Of a DNA stretch of 64,000 nucleotides, positions 8,609 through 17,865 are shown piece after piece. The position numbers and the translations under genes are program-made. Position 1 is the stretch's first letter. Each line of letters begins with the position of its first letter. This DNA comes from Thiovibrio sp964588325 (GTDB lineage Bacteria; Desulfobacterota; Desulfobulbia; Desulfobulbales; Desulfurivibrionaceae), in NCBI GenBank assembly GCA_964588325.1, contig CAZPOR010000009.1:62001-126000 (forward strand), read 5' to 3'. The notes under the pieces are model-generated. The model saw only the letters and a program-made list of their open reading frames with translations, had not been told where the DNA came from and did no database searches.

Positions 8609-8688
8609 GCCCTTCGACAGGCTCAGGGCGAACGGATATGGTCTTGATGTATTGATATTCCGTTCGTGCTGAGCCCTGTCGAAGCACA
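8609..8688. repeat. REP-like palindrome, family A copy 1
   Basis: Inverted repeat with arms CCTTCGACAGGCTCAGGGCG (from 8611) and, at 8660-8686, its near complement, separated by an AT-rich loop. The same element recurs at least six more times in the window. It lies in the intergenic gap of the fdhA operon. Confidence 0.85.
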
Positions 8689-8698
8689 TTCTGAGTTG

Positions 8699-10747
8699 TT
8701 ACGGGTTCACCATTTTTTCCACCCGCACCGCGCAGACCTTGTACTCCGGGCACCCAGAGCCGGTGTCAAAGGCATCGTTGGTGAGCAGGTTAATGGGCGC
8801 TTCGGCAAAGTGGAAGGTGGTGTAGACCATGCCTGGTTCCACCTGATCGGTGATGCTTGCTGCCAGGGTTATCTCTCCCCTCCGGGAGGCTAGCCGCACC
8901 GTTTCGCACTGGCGCAACCCCATGGCTTTGGCATCCTTGGGGTTGATCTGGAGCACCGCATGGTTGCATTCCCTGCTCAGCCGTTCGCTTTTGCGGGTCA
9001 TGGTGCCGGTGTGGTACTGGTGGTAGATTCGGCCGGTCATCAGCAGCAGCGGATACTCCTGGTCGGGCGTCTCGCCGGGTTCGGTGTGGTTGGCAGGCAT
9101 GAAGTGGCCCCTGCCTCGGGTAAAGTAGTACTTATGCAGGAATGGCGTGCCCGCATGGCTGCGGTCCCAGCAGGGCCATTGCAAGCCCCAGCCCTGGTCC
9201 AGCCGGTCGTGGTGCATGCCGCCGTAGATGGGGGAGAGCAGGGCGATCTCCTCCATCACCTCCGCGCTTGTCTCATATTCCATTGCGTAGCCCAAGCGAT
9301 TGGACAGCGCCATGATGATCTCGCTGTCGGCCCGGCACTGGCCCGGCGGGGGTACGGCCCGGCGCACCATCTGCACCCTCCGCTCCGAGTTGGTGAAGGT
9401 GCCGGTTTTTTCGGCAAAGCAGGCGGCCGGGAAAACCACCTGGGCAAGTTGCGCCGTTTCGGTGAGGAAGATGTCGCTCACCGCCAGAAAATCCAGGCCG
9501 CGCAAGGTTTCCTCCACCTTGCTCAAGGTGGGGTCGCTGAGCATGGGGTTTTCGCCCATGATGTACATACCCCGAATCGGCCCCTGCGCGCCGCCGTGGG
9601 TCATCTTCACCAGGGTCATGCCCGGAGCCTCCGGTAGGCTTACTCCCCAAGCCCGCTCGAACTTGTCCCGATAGTCCTGGTTGGCCACGTCCTGGTAGCT
9701 GGGGAGCATGTTGGGCAGCGCCCCCATGTCGCAGGCGCCCTGCACATTGTTTTGGCCCCGGAGCGGATCGACCCCGGTGTCTTCCTTTTCGATGTGCCCG
9801 GCCAGCATGGCCAGATTGGCGATGGTCTGCACGTTTTCGGTGCCGCAAACGTGCTGGGTCACGCCCAGGCAGTAGCAGATCACCGCCTTGCGAGCCCGGC
9901 CATAGAGCTGGGCCGCCTGGCGGATCAGGGGAAGCTCCACGCCGGTGAGCGCGGCGGTGGCGTCAAGATCAAGGCGGTTGAGCATGTCGCGCAGGGCCAG
10001 GAAGTTTTCGGTGCGCATCTCGATGAACAGATCGTCGGCCAGTCCCTCGTCCAGCAGAACCCGCATCATGGCGTTGAGCAGGGGGATGTCGGTGCCGGGG
10101 CGCAGGGCCAGATGGAAATGGGCACACTCTGCCAGCCGGGTGCGGCGCGGGTCGATGACGATGAGCCTGGCCCCCCGATCCACCGCATCGAGCATCCTCC
10201 GGGCCACCTGCGGGTGGGCCTCGGTGGTGTTGGAGCCGGAAACCAGGATCACCTCCGCGTTTTCGATTTCGTTGATGGAGTTGGTCATGGCCCCGCTGCC
10301 GAAGGTGGTGGCAAGACCTGCCACCGTGGGGGCGTGTCAGAGCCGGGCACAGTGGTCCACGTTGTTGGTGCCAAGCGCGGTGCGGGCGAATTTTTGCAGC
10401 AGGTAGTTTTCTTCGTTGGTGCACTTGGCCGAGGCCAGCACGCCGATGGCCGTGCCCCCGTGCTGGTCGCGGATGCTCCCGAGCTGCCGGGCGGTATAGT
10501 CCAGGGCCTCTTCCCAGGTGGCCGGGACAAGGACGCCGTTTTTGCGGATCAGCGGGGTGGTGAGCCGGCCGGGATGGTTGACGGATTCATGGATATGCCA
10601 GCCCTTGACGCAGAGATTGTCCCGGGAAACCGGATGATGGCGGCTGGGCTGGCTGCCGCAGACCTGGCCATCCTCCACATGCAGGTAAAGGCCGCAGCCG
10701 CAGCCGCAGTAAACACAGGTGGTCAGCACATCGGATACATCGGGCAT
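8699..10747 (-). CDS. fdhA: Formate dehydrogenase catalytic subunit, selenocysteine-containing
   Basis: A molybdopterin oxidoreductase of the FdhF type, 682 residues when the in-frame UGA at 10339-10337 (residue 137) is read as Sec. The sequence around it, NNVDHCARL-U-HAPTVAGL, is the canonical active site of Sec formate dehydrogenases, with His138 next to Sec. An N-terminal 4Fe-4S motif begins CVYCGCGC (from Cys11), with a later Cys in NLCVKG. The C-terminal molydopterin dinucleotide-binding domain includes TGRIYHQYHTGTMTRKS. The ATG at 10747 has AGAGGAGAA upstream. It heads an operon with beta and gamma FeS/flavin subunits, so a soluble cytoplasmic complex is likely. No twin-arginine signal is present. 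Split callers give fragments 8699-10324 and 10340-10747. Confidence 0.92.
10307..10339 (-). promoter_or_regulatory. UGA-Sec codon and SECIS-like hairpin in fdhA
   Basis: Downstream of the UGA (10339-10337), a perfect seven-pair stem is formed by 10325-10319 (GGTGGCA on the minus strand) and 10313-10307 (TGCCACC), with loop GGTCT. It closely resembles the E. coli fdhF SECIS apical stem-loop, and the loop lies about 20 nt after the UGA. Confidence 0.85.
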
Positions 10748-10871
10748 CACCGTTTCTCCTCTTTGTTGTGCAGGCCGGGACACGGAGGCGTCCGGACAGC
10801 CTGCCCCAATTGTAGCAGAGAAACAGCGGCGGATCAAAAGGGATAATTGTTGAGGGGCGTTCGCAGGTGAG

Positions 10872-11378
10872 TCAGCTTGGATCTCGCGGGGAGGGGTTGT
10901 CGTCGTGCCGCCGCCGAAAAGGCAGATGGGGGGCATGCACCCCTTCGCGCAAAAGAAGGAAGCTGGTTTCCAGCAGTTCGACCCCGGTCAGCACTCCCAC
11001 CGTGAGCACGGCCAAAACCACGCCGGCATGCTCATGGCCCAGGCCGATGACCGAGCCGATGGCAGCCAGCATCCAGATTACCGCAGCCGAAGTAACCCCC
11101 TGCAACAGGCCCTCCTTGGCCATGATCACGCCAGCGCCCAAGAAACCGATGCCGGTGACCACCTGGCCCACAACCCTGCTAGGGTCGGCGCCCGTGTCTG
11201 CGGTGATCAGCGCGCCCAAGGCGACAAAGACCTCGGTGCCCAGGCAGATCAGGATGCTGGTGCGGATGCCAGCCGGTTTGCCGCGCAACTGACGCTCCAG
11301 GCCGATGATGCCGCCGCAGAGAAGGGCAACGAAGATGCGCTGCCAAAAAATCGGGGTGAACGGGTCGAAGACGGGCAT
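10872..11378 (-). CDS. MgtC/SapB family inner-membrane protein
   Basis: A 168-residue membrane protein with four or five hydrophobic segments, starting near residue 14. The N-terminal part has the family signature GGIIGLERQLRGKPAGIRT and later GIGFLGAGVI, typical of MgtC/SapB. Members are linked to magnesium limitation and ATP synthase control in other bacteria. The short charged tail (RRRHDDNPSPRDPS) follows the last membrane helix. The ATG at 11378 follows a GGAG; a TTG six bases earlier is possible. It stands alone between fdhA and the zinc-ribbon regulator. Confidence 0.85.
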   Translation of the reverse strand: MPVFDPFTPIFWQRIFVALLCGGIIGLERQLRGKPAGIRTSILICLGTEVFVALGALITADTGADPSRVVGQVVTGIGFLGAGVIMAKEGLLQGVTSAAVIWMLAAIGSVIGLGHEHAGVVLAVLTVGVLTGVELLETSFLLLREGVHAPHLPFRRRHDDNPSPRDPS

Positions 11379-11473
11379 GGGCAAAGACTCCGTTGGGACT
11401 GTTTCAGTGAGATTCCCCCGCAGGGGAACGTGGTGTTGTTCTTATGCCAATCTATTGCTGAAATCGCAATGTG

Positions 11474-11821
11474 TCAATCAGGCTCATGCTCCTGCACCCC
11501 CCGAATACTGAAAAGCGGATCGTCAATCGCCTCGCTGCGGCAGACCGGGCATTTGCCAGGCGGGGTCAGACGGTCGCGCTTGGCAAAAACGAAGCCACAT
11601 GCCCGGCACTCGGCCGGGGTTACCGCAAGCACCGCGCCGGTGGCGTGCAGGCTGCGGCGAATATGTTCGAGATGGGAGGAGACCTCTTTTTCCGGGAGGT
11701 GGATTGCGGTGGAAATATCCTTGGCCGAGACAGGCCTCTCGGCGAGAAGCGCGATGATGGCATGGCGGCTCGTCTCCTGGGCGGTGCGCGGAACCACTGG
11801 CTTTCGCGGTTTGTGCTTCAT
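11474..11821 (-). CDS. Predicted regulator with HTH and C4 zinc ribbon
   Basis: A 115-residue protein. Residues 18-62 resemble a winged helix-turn-helix (HAIIALLAERPVSAKDIS); residues 72-95 contain CRACG and CPVC, a four-cysteine zinc ribbon. The combination matches small predicted transcription regulators (COG3357-like) first known from archaea. Targets are unknown. It ends with an acidic tail. It may be cotranscribed with the unknown gene 41 bases upstream at 11863-12300. Confidence 0.7.
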   Translation of the reverse strand: MKHKPRKPVVPRTAQETSRHAIIALLAERPVSAKDISTAIHLPEKEVSSHLEHIRRSLHATGAVLAVTPAECRACGFVFAKRDRLTPPGKCPVCRSEAIDDPLFSIRGVQEHEPD

Positions 11822-11862
11822 GGCGCCTCGCCGGAGATTGAGTCGATGGGGAGCCCAGAAAA

Positions 11863-12300
11863 TTAGGGATTGTTTCGCAAGTCTGTCATCTGAAAGGGGC
11901 GAGGCTTCGCGTTGGCAGACGCGCTGCTGAAGTTTTCTTCCAAGCCGGTTTTCAAGGTGGCAAGAAGCGCCTTGGTCGCGCCGATGAATTCCGCATCGTG
12001 CTCAAGCCTGTTGATGGTGGCATGCAGGACAATTTTCTCGGGGCAGGGGGGATAGCCGGTGGTCACGGTCCAGGCCAGGGCGTTGGGGCAGTCCGGCACG
12101 GAAAAGCGCACCCCGCCCACGACCTTTTCCCGCTGAAGGTGAAACCGGCCCCAGTGGCGGAAATAAATGACCCTGCCCAACTCCTCCGCTGCGGCCACCT
12201 CTTCGATTTCTTCGCAAAAGACGGGCAGGGTGTCGATGGACACCCTGTTGCGGATTTCTTCCTGGCTGGTCAGGACGTTGGCGAACTCGAAAAATTCCAT
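11863..12300 (-). CDS. Conserved-looking protein of unknown function
   Basis: A 145-residue soluble protein without signal peptide or membrane segment. It has the segment GRVIYFRHWGRFHLQREKV and the cysteine-containing VPDCPNALAW, which look like a compact alpha/beta domain, but I cannot assign a family. It precedes the HTH-zinc ribbon gene on the same strand by 41 bases, so the two may form an operon. The ATG at 12300 lacks a strong Shine-Dalgarno sequence. Confidence 0.55.
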   Translation of the reverse strand: MEFFEFANVLTSQEEIRNRVSIDTLPVFCEEIEEVAAAEELGRVIYFRHWGRFHLQREKVVGGVRFSVPDCPNALAWTVTTGYPPCPEKIVLHATINRLEHDAEFIGATKALLATLKTGLEENFSSASANAKPRPFQMTDLRNNP

Positions 12301-12381
12301 GAAATTTTTTCCCTATAGGCTCATCAGACACTGTTCTGGAGTGTCCTCGGGAACAGGGCCGACAGCACGCCTGCGCCTTTT

Positions 12382-12993
12382 TTACTGCTCCAGGTTGGAA
12401 ACAATATCCGGAATCGCCTGCTTCATCACATCCTGCATGGTATTGCGGAGCATGGTCTCGGCCAACCGGTCGCGGTCCTTGATCGCCAGGTCGCTGCCCT
12501 TTGCTTCGTAGCGCAGCTTGCGCACCGGCGCGCCGTTTTTGTGCACGGTGAGGGAAACGCTGATGGTACAGGTGGCGTCAACCTGGGGAACCTTGGTGAT
12601 CTGATCGACAACCACCCGGGCTTCGGTGATCTCCACCGCCTTGCTATGCATGTCCGGGGCTTTCTTGGCCGGGATCACCGCATAGCCGGTCTGGCTCAAC
12701 TCGCGCTGCAAGGCGCTTTGCACCAAGCCTGCGGGGGAGACGCCGCTCCACAGGGTGTCGACCATCACGCCGTCACCGTTTTTGGTATTGCCGATGGCCC
12801 AGGCCCCGGATGCTGTCGGCGGCTGCAACTCGGCGTTGATCAGATAGAGGTCGCCGCCGCCGAAGCGGGAAGTGGTGATGGGATCGTAGCGTAGAACAAG
12901 CTGCTTGGTATAGGTTGCGCAGCCTCCAAGGATGAGGAGGGCTAGCAGGCAACAGGCCAGGAGGTTGCGACGGCGAGGGAGGAAGTGTTTCAT
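12382..12993 (-). CDS. Outer-membrane or periplasmic lipoprotein (YajG-like)
   Basis: A 203-residue lipoprotein. The signal sequence has a basic start (MKHFLPRRR), a hydrophobic stretch and a lipobox LGGC with Cys25 as lipidation site. The mature part contains DTLWSGVSPAGLVQSALQREL and later strand-rich segments reminiscent of YajG-type lipoproteins. The function is unknown. Start chosen at the ATG with AAGGAGAA nearby; the longer frame to 13098 runs into a repeat. It is a single gene, and a repeat lies upstream. Confidence 0.7.
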   Translation of the reverse strand: MKHFLPRRRNLLACCLLALLILGGCATYTKQLVLRYDPITTSRFGGGDLYLINAELQPPTASGAWAIGNTKNGDGVMVDTLWSGVSPAGLVQSALQRELSQTGYAVIPAKKAPDMHSKAVEITEARVVVDQITKVPQVDATCTISVSLTVHKNGAPVRKLRYEAKGSDLAIKDRDRLAETMLRNTMQDVMKQAIPDIVSNLEQ

Positions 12994-13078
12994 GGGGTTC
13001 TCCTTGGATTCTTTTATTCTTTGTGCCGAGGGTGGTCGGCAGTGCGTGTTTTCTGGGTTTAGAAACTGGTGTAATCGG

Positions 13079-13160
13079 TGCTTCGACAGGCTCAGCACGA
13101 ACGGAAGTTAATACGTTCTATAAAAGATATTTCCGTTCGCCCTGAGCTTGTCGAAGGGCT
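13079..13160. repeat. REP-like palindrome, family A copy 2
   Basis: Arms GCTTCGACAGGCTCAGCACG (from 13080) and 13132-13158 (CCGTTCGCCCTGAGCTTGTC...) form an inverted repeat. It sits between the divergently read lipoprotein upstream region and the end of rlmN. Confidence 0.85.
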
Positions 13161-13264
13161 GCTTTGCAACGTTATCGCTACAGATATTTTCTTCATCGGA
13201 ATGTTATGCCCAACGGGGTGGGGAAGTCAACGGAAAAACCTGGGGTCGGCATAAAGCGGAGGGG

Positions 13265-14311
13265 CTATTCGTCCTCTTCGTCCGCCTCCGCCGCCAACTG
13301 GCCGCAGGCCGCGGAGATATCCCCGCCCCGGGATTCGCGGATCAGGGCGGTGATGCCCGAATTGCGCAGGGTTTGCTGGAACAGCTCCACCCGCTCGCGC
13401 GGCGGACTCTGATAGGGGAAGGTCTTGTTCTCGTTGTAAGGCAGGAGGTTGACCTTGCAGCTTAGCTTGTGCAGCTTTTTGATCAGCAGTTTGGCGTGGC
13501 GCACGGAATCGTTGATATCCTTGATCATGATGTATTCGATCATCACCTTGCGGCGGCTGGGCAGTGGGTAGGCGCGGCAGGCGGCCAGCAGCTCGTCCAC
13601 CGGGTAGGTCTTGTTGATGGGCATGAGTTGGCTGCGGGTTTCGTCGTCCGCTGCGTGCAGGGAGATGGCGAGGTTGACCGTCACCGCCTCGCCCAGAGCC
13701 TGGAGCTTGGGGATGATGCCGCAGGTGGAGACGGTGATCCTCCGGCTGGAGAAATCAAGGCCGGTCTGCTCCATGAGGATGTTGAGCGCGTCGATCAGGT
13801 TGTCGAAGTTGGCCAGCGGCTCGCCCATGCCCATGAAGACCAGGTTGTTGATCCGGTTCCAGCCCTGCGCCTTGACGATTTCACTCACCGCCTGAACCTG
13901 GCCCACGATCTCGGCGGCGCTCAGGTTACGGACAAAGCCCATGGTGCCGGTAAGGCAGAAGTTGCAGCCCATGGCGCAGCCCACCTGGGAGGAGACGCAC
14001 AGGGTCAACCGCTCCCCCTCGGGGATGAGCACGGATTCGATCACTGCCCCGTCTGCCAATCGAAAGCCGTACTTGACGGAGCCGTCCTGGGAGCGCTCCT
14101 CCATGGCCGGCGTGAGTCGGCTGATCGTGGCGATCTCCGCAAGCTTGGCGCGGACCTCCTTGGAGATGTCGGTCATCTGGGAAAAGTCGCTGATTCCGGT
14201 GCGGTAGAGCCAGGCAAAGATCTGCTGGGCCCGGAAGGCTGGCCAGCCCTGGGCCTTGACCCAGTCGCGCATCTGGGCCAGGGTGAGATTTTTCAGTTCG
14301 ATTTTGTCCAT
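13265..14311 (-). CDS. rlmN: 23S rRNA (adenine-C2)-methyltransferase RlmN
   Basis: Radical SAM enzyme that methylates A2503 of 23S rRNA and, in some bacteria, A37 of tRNAs. The 348-residue length is usual. The cluster motif CAMGCNFC gives Cys112/116/119, preceded by the family segment SSQVG. The downstream GEPLANFDNL and the late Cys (CKVNLLPYNE) fit RlmN. Its start overlaps the TGA of the preceding radical SAM gene as TGATG, so the two are translationally coupled. Confidence 0.95.
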   Translation of the reverse strand: MDKIELKNLTLAQMRDWVKAQGWPAFRAQQIFAWLYRTGISDFSQMTDISKEVRAKLAEIATISRLTPAMEERSQDGSVKYGFRLADGAVIESVLIPEGERLTLCVSSQVGCAMGCNFCLTGTMGFVRNLSAAEIVGQVQAVSEIVKAQGWNRINNLVFMGMGEPLANFDNLIDALNILMEQTGLDFSSRRITVSTCGIIPKLQALGEAVTVNLAISLHAADDETRSQLMPINKTYPVDELLAACRAYPLPSRRKVMIEYIMIKDINDSVRHAKLLIKKLHKLSCKVNLLPYNENKTFPYQSPPRERVELFQQTLRNSGITALIRESRGGDISAACGQLAAEADEEDE

Positions 14312-15183
14312 CACAGGGCTCGCAGGTATTCGGGTTTGAGTCGGGTCTGCCCGGCCAGGGCCTGGTCGATGGCCGCAAGCACCGCTTCTTTGTCTCGGGG
14401 CATTCTGGCGTTGATCGCCAGATAATTGGAGGCGTGGTTACTCTGGAGCTGGCCCTTTTTCAGGTCGAGATGCTCCACCATGGTGCGCAGCTCGCGCAGC
14501 AGGGAGTGCTGGTCCGGGAGCTGGAACTTTCCTGCTGTTTCAAGCTGATAGAGCGGGGTGTTCTCAAGCAGCATCAGGGTGAGGATGCCGGTCTGGTTGG
14601 GCTCCATGGCCGAAAGCGCCTGGCCGGTGGCCTTGGCATGCTCCAGGGAAAGCGCGGCTCCCGCGATGCCGAGCAGGGCGGTGACCGAGAGAAAAAGATT
14701 GGCCGCTTTGATCCGCTGGCCTGCCTCGATCATCTGCGCGGCATCCGCGCCTTTGTCGATGGCAATAAGCACCGGATCGTAGCCGCTCTCCAGCCCCATG
14801 TACACTCGGTGCAAGCCGAGGGCTTTCAGTTCCAGAAGTTGATCCACGCTTTTATTGCGGATTGCCCTGGCATTGCCGTAGAGACTGACCCGGTTCACCC
14901 AGGGCAGCTTCTCTTTGATCTTGGTGAGCAGTGCGACCAACCGGGATTGGCTCAGAGCCAGCACATCGCCGTCGGCCAGGAAAACCCGTGATTGCCGAAG
15001 GCAATATTTGGCGGCAAAATCAAGGTCTGCATCAACGATGGCCTGGTCCTTGATGCGGAAGCGCTCTTCCTTATAGGTGCCGCAGAAGGTGCACCGGTTA
15101 TGCGAGCAGCCAACTGTCACCTGGAGGATGATGCTGTCCGCTTCGCTGGGCGGGCGGATGATGTGGGCGCCTTCGTAGTGCAT
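14311..15183 (-). CDS. Radical SAM protein, unknown substrate
   Basis: A 290-residue radical SAM protein. The cluster motif reads CSHNRCTFC, i.e. Cys26-x4-Cys31-x2-Cys34, a spacing found in one group of COG1032-like proteins. It is followed by ADGDVLAL (SAM/glycine-rich region) and GLESGYDPVL. No B12 or SPASM domain is visible. It lies directly upstream of rlmN with overlapping stop and start codons, which hints at a related RNA or coenzyme task but proves nothing. Confidence 0.75.
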   Translation of the reverse strand: MHYEGAHIIRPPSEADSIILQVTVGCSHNRCTFCGTYKEERFRIKDQAIVDADLDFAAKYCLRQSRVFLADGDVLALSQSRLVALLTKIKEKLPWVNRVSLYGNARAIRNKSVDQLLELKALGLHRVYMGLESGYDPVLIAIDKGADAAQMIEAGQRIKAANLFLSVTALLGIAGAALSLEHAKATGQALSAMEPNQTGILTLMLLENTPLYQLETAGKFQLPDQHSLLRELRTMVEHLDLKKGQLQSNHASNYLAINARMPRDKEAVLAAIDQALAGQTRLKPEYLRAL

Positions 15184-15469
15184 GCTCTATTCGTCAATTC
15201 CTATGCTTCATAGCCGTTAAAATTCCCATTGGCCCGCAGCCGAGCACCGGAGAGGCTGCCGAAAAGGGATTTGCACTGTTTGAGGCGAAAGCCGAGTTTG
15301 CAAAGCCCCGGCAGCATCGAGGAGCACAGGGCATCCCGCCTTCGGCGGGACAAGGTACACAGGGTGCCCTTTCTTCGCCGCTTCGCTGCTGGTTCGTTTC
15401 TTTGGGCAAACAAAGAAATGAACAGAAAAACGAAGGTGTTCCCTGGCTGCCTAGAGTGCTTGGTAATCA
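15184..15469. repeat. Non-coding, hairpin-containing intergenic region, possible dispersed repeat
   Basis: This stretch lacks a convincing gene. It contains a strong hairpin, TCCCGCC (15334-15340) with GGCGGGA (15344-15350), flanked by AGGGCA and TGCCCT. Overlapping open frames on both strands have compositions dominated by Ser, Arg, Cys and Pro, as expected for a structured repeat read by chance. I recall similar sequence as a recurring intergenic element in related genomes, but cannot verify it. Confidence 0.4.
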
Positions 15470-15513
15470 AAATAAAAAATGGTCAGCGGCTTCGAGGAAA
15501 CCATCTGACCATA
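15465..15513 (-). terminator. Rho-independent terminator after serC
   Basis: On the minus strand, ATGGTCAG (15512-15505) pairs with CTGACCAT (15486-15479), followed by a T-rich run. It lies 21 bases beyond the serC stop codon. Confidence 0.75.
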
Positions 15514-15533
15514 GGGTTTGCAATTGAGAAAAA

Positions 15534-16616
15534 TCAGATGTTTTTCTTTTCAAATTCTTTCATGAAGGCAACCAGCGCCTCTACCCCGGCCTTGGGGAAG
15601 GCGTTGTAGATCGACGCCCGGCAGCCGCCCACGGAACGATGCCCCTTGAGGCCGTCCAAGCCCTTGGCCGTGGCCTCCTTGATGAACTGGGCTTCCAGCT
15701 CCGGGGTGGGCAGGTTGAAGGTGATATTCATGTTGGAGCGCGAGCCGGGTTGGGCGTGGCCGCGATAGAAATCGGTGGAGTCAATGGCGTTGTAGAGGAT
15801 GGCCGCCTTCTCCTGATTGATCTTCTCCATGGCCGCGACGCCGCCCAGTTTCTTGAGCCATTTGAGGACCAAGCCCACCACGTAGATGGAAAAGCAGGGC
15901 GGGGTGTTGAACATGGAGCCGTTGTCCGCGTGGGTCTTGTATTTCAACATGGTGGGCAGGTTTTCCGGGGCGCGGTCCAGCAGATCCTCGCGGATGATGA
16001 CCACCGTAACGCCGGCAGGGCCCATGTTCTTCTGCGCCCCGGCATAGACGATGCCAAAGGGGGTGATGTCGAACTCGCGGGAGAGGATGTCCGAGGACAT
16101 ATCGGCGATGAGCATCTTCTCGCTCTTGGGCATGGCGGGGAACTGGGTGCCGTAGATGGTGTTGTTGGTCACGAAGTAGAGGTATTCCGACGCCGGATCA
16201 ACGGTATAGTCGGTATCCTTGGGCACATGGTTGAAGGTGGACTCCTCGCTGGAATAGGCTACCTGCACCTTGCCGAACAGCTTGGCCTCCTTGATCGCCT
16301 TCTTGGCCCAGACCCCGGTGTTGAGGTAGGTGGCTGTTTTGCCTTCGCCCAGCAGGTTCATGGGGATCATGGCGAACTGCATGGAGGCCCCGCCCTGGAG
16401 GAACAACACCTTGTAGTTGGCCGGGATCTTCATCAACTCGCGCAAGTTCGCCTCGCATTCGTCCACCACGGCGATGAAATCCTTGGAGCGGTGGCTCATC
16501 TCGATGAGGCCCATGCCCTTGTTGTTGAAGTTTACAATGTCCTTGGCGGCCTGGACGAGAACCTCTTCGGGAAGGGTGGACGGTCCGGCGCTGAAGTTGT
16601 AAATTCTCTCGGGCAT
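15534..16616 (-). CDS. serC: Phosphoserine aminotransferase
   Basis: PLP enzyme of serine and pyridoxine synthesis that converts 3-phosphohydroxypyruvate and glutamate to phosphoserine. The 360-residue length is usual. Visible features: NFSAGPSTLP at the start, the phosphate-binding LQGGAS (about 73-78), and the PLP lysine Lys196 in AGAQKNMGP. C-terminal GHRSVGGCRASIYNA matches the family. The ATG at 16616 follows AAAGGAGAA at good spacing. Single gene with its own terminator; a family A repeat lies upstream. Confidence 0.96.
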   Translation of the reverse strand: MPERIYNFSAGPSTLPEEVLVQAAKDIVNFNNKGMGLIEMSHRSKDFIAVVDECEANLRELMKIPANYKVLFLQGGASMQFAMIPMNLLGEGKTATYLNTGVWAKKAIKEAKLFGKVQVAYSSEESTFNHVPKDTDYTVDPASEYLYFVTNNTIYGTQFPAMPKSEKMLIADMSSDILSREFDITPFGIVYAGAQKNMGPAGVTVVIIREDLLDRAPENLPTMLKYKTHADNGSMFNTPPCFSIYVVGLVLKWLKKLGGVAAMEKINQEKAAILYNAIDSTDFYRGHAQPGSRSNMNITFNLPTPELEAQFIKEATAKGLDGLKGHRSVGGCRASIYNAFPKAGVEALVAFMKEFEKKNI

Positions 16617-16682
16617 GATCTTCTCCTTTGTTGGATATATTGGTATATAGATGTTTTGTTTGGTTGATGGACGTATAACAAC

Positions 16683-16759
16683 GGTCCTTCGACAGGCTCA
16701 GGGCGAACGGATTTATCTTAGTGTATTATTTCCGTTCGTGCTGAGCCTGTCGAAGCACC
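16683..16759. repeat. REP-like palindrome, family A copy 3
   Basis: Arms 16686-16710 and 16731-16757 are inverted copies (CCTTCGACAGGCTCAGGGCG and the complementary CCGTTCGTGCTGAGCCTGTC), with an AT-rich loop. It sits between the divergent serC and miaA genes. Confidence 0.87.
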
Positions 16760-16875
16760 TGTTTTTGGCACGGAGTTGCCTGCCGTCCGGCTGAATTGCA
16801 AACTTGTATTTGTACCGGAAACCAGCCTGAAGAACAATTATTTTCTTTGCTGCATATAAGGATGCGCTGCAAACC

Positions 16876-17865
16876 ATGGATGGACCTGTTATAGAATCGT
16901 TGGTGAGCGAACCCGTGCTCGTCCTCATCGGCCCCACCGCCGTGGGCAAGACCGCGCTCTCCCTCGCCCTGGCCGACCGGTTTTCCTGCGAGATCGTGGG
17001 CCTCGATTCCATGCAGATTTACCGGCACATGGACATCGGCACTGCCAAGGCCACCCCGGAGGAGCGGGCCCGGGTACCCCATCATCTTCTCGATGTGGTG
17101 AACCCGGACGAGGAGTATCACGTGGCCCGCTATGTTGCGGACGCCACCGAGGCGTGCCGGCGGATCATCGGCCGGGGCAACCGCCCTTTGCTGGTGGGCG
17201 GCACGGGGTTGTACCTCAAGGGATTGCTCGAAGGGCTGTTCGAGATCCCTGCCATACCGGAACCGGTGCGGGCCAGCCTCAGGCAGCGGCTGGCGGAGGA
17301 GGGGAGGGCGGTGCTTTTTGCCGAACTCTCGCACTGCGACCCGGAATCAGCCTCCCGCATCCACCCCAACGACACCCACCGGCTGTTGCGGGCCCTGGAG
17401 ATTTTTCAGGCCACGGGTAAATCGTGGAGCGAACATCTCCGCGAGCAGCGGGTCCGGCCCGCTCTGACCACGGTGTTGCAGATCGGTTTGCATTGCGAAC
17501 GCGATGTGCTCTACGAGCGGATCAACCTCCGCGTTGAGCAAATGGTTGGAGAGGGGTTGTTGGGGGAGGTGGAAAAATTACTGGCCATGGGGTATGATCC
17601 AAGCCTCAAGGCCATGCAGTCCATCGGCTACCGGCACATGGTTCAGTTTCTTCAAGGGGAATGGGATTGGGATGAGGCCCTGTTTCTCCTGGCCCGGGAC
17701 ACCCGGCGCTATGCCAAGCGGCAGATGACCTGGTTTGGCAACGATCCCGATATCCGTTGGTTTGCACCTTCCGAGACGGAGGCGATTTTTAACTGCGTTG
17801 AGGGTTTTCTTATGTATTCGTTGTCTCTCTCCCCCTTTAGCAAAGGGGGACTGAGGGGGATTTAA
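16876..17865 (+). CDS. miaA: tRNA dimethylallyltransferase
   Basis: Adds a dimethylallyl group to A37 of tRNAs reading UNN codons; the product is then methylthiolated by MiaB, encoded 4.7 kb downstream. The P-loop GPTAVGKT is at 19-26; the substrate segment DSMQIYRHMDIGTAK and the GGTGLYLKGLL motif follow. The last dozen or so codons (SLSPFSKGGLRGI) and the stop codon come from a palindromic repeat, so the natural C-terminus seems to have been replaced. Total 329 residues, slightly longer than usual. No strong Shine-Dalgarno site is visible. Confidence 0.94.
   Translation: MDGPVIESLVSEPVLVLIGPTAVGKTALSLALADRFSCEIVGLDSMQIYRHMDIGTAKATPEERARVPHHLLDVVNPDEEYHVARYVADATEACRRIIGRGNRPLLVGGTGLYLKGLLEGLFEIPAIPEPVRASLRQRLAEEGRAVLFAELSHCDPESASRIHPNDTHRLLRALEIFQATGKSWSEHLREQRVRPALTTVLQIGLHCERDVLYERINLRVEQMVGEGLLGEVEKLLAMGYDPSLKAMQSIGYRHMVQFLQGEWDWDEALFLLARDTRRYAKRQMTWFGNDPDIRWFAPSETEAIFNCVEGFLMYSLSLSPFSKGGLRGI

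Noticed and set aside
10337..10339. fdhA as two separate genes
   Set aside because: The frame continues past the UGA in a canonical Sec formate dehydrogenase active site. The second part has no ribosome site of its own.
15201..15470. ORF in the gap upstream of serC region (89 codons, minus strand)
   Set aside because: Composition is dominated by Ser, Arg, Leu and Cys, no ribosome site is seen, and a strong hairpin interrupts it. It is better explained as a structured non-coding repeat.
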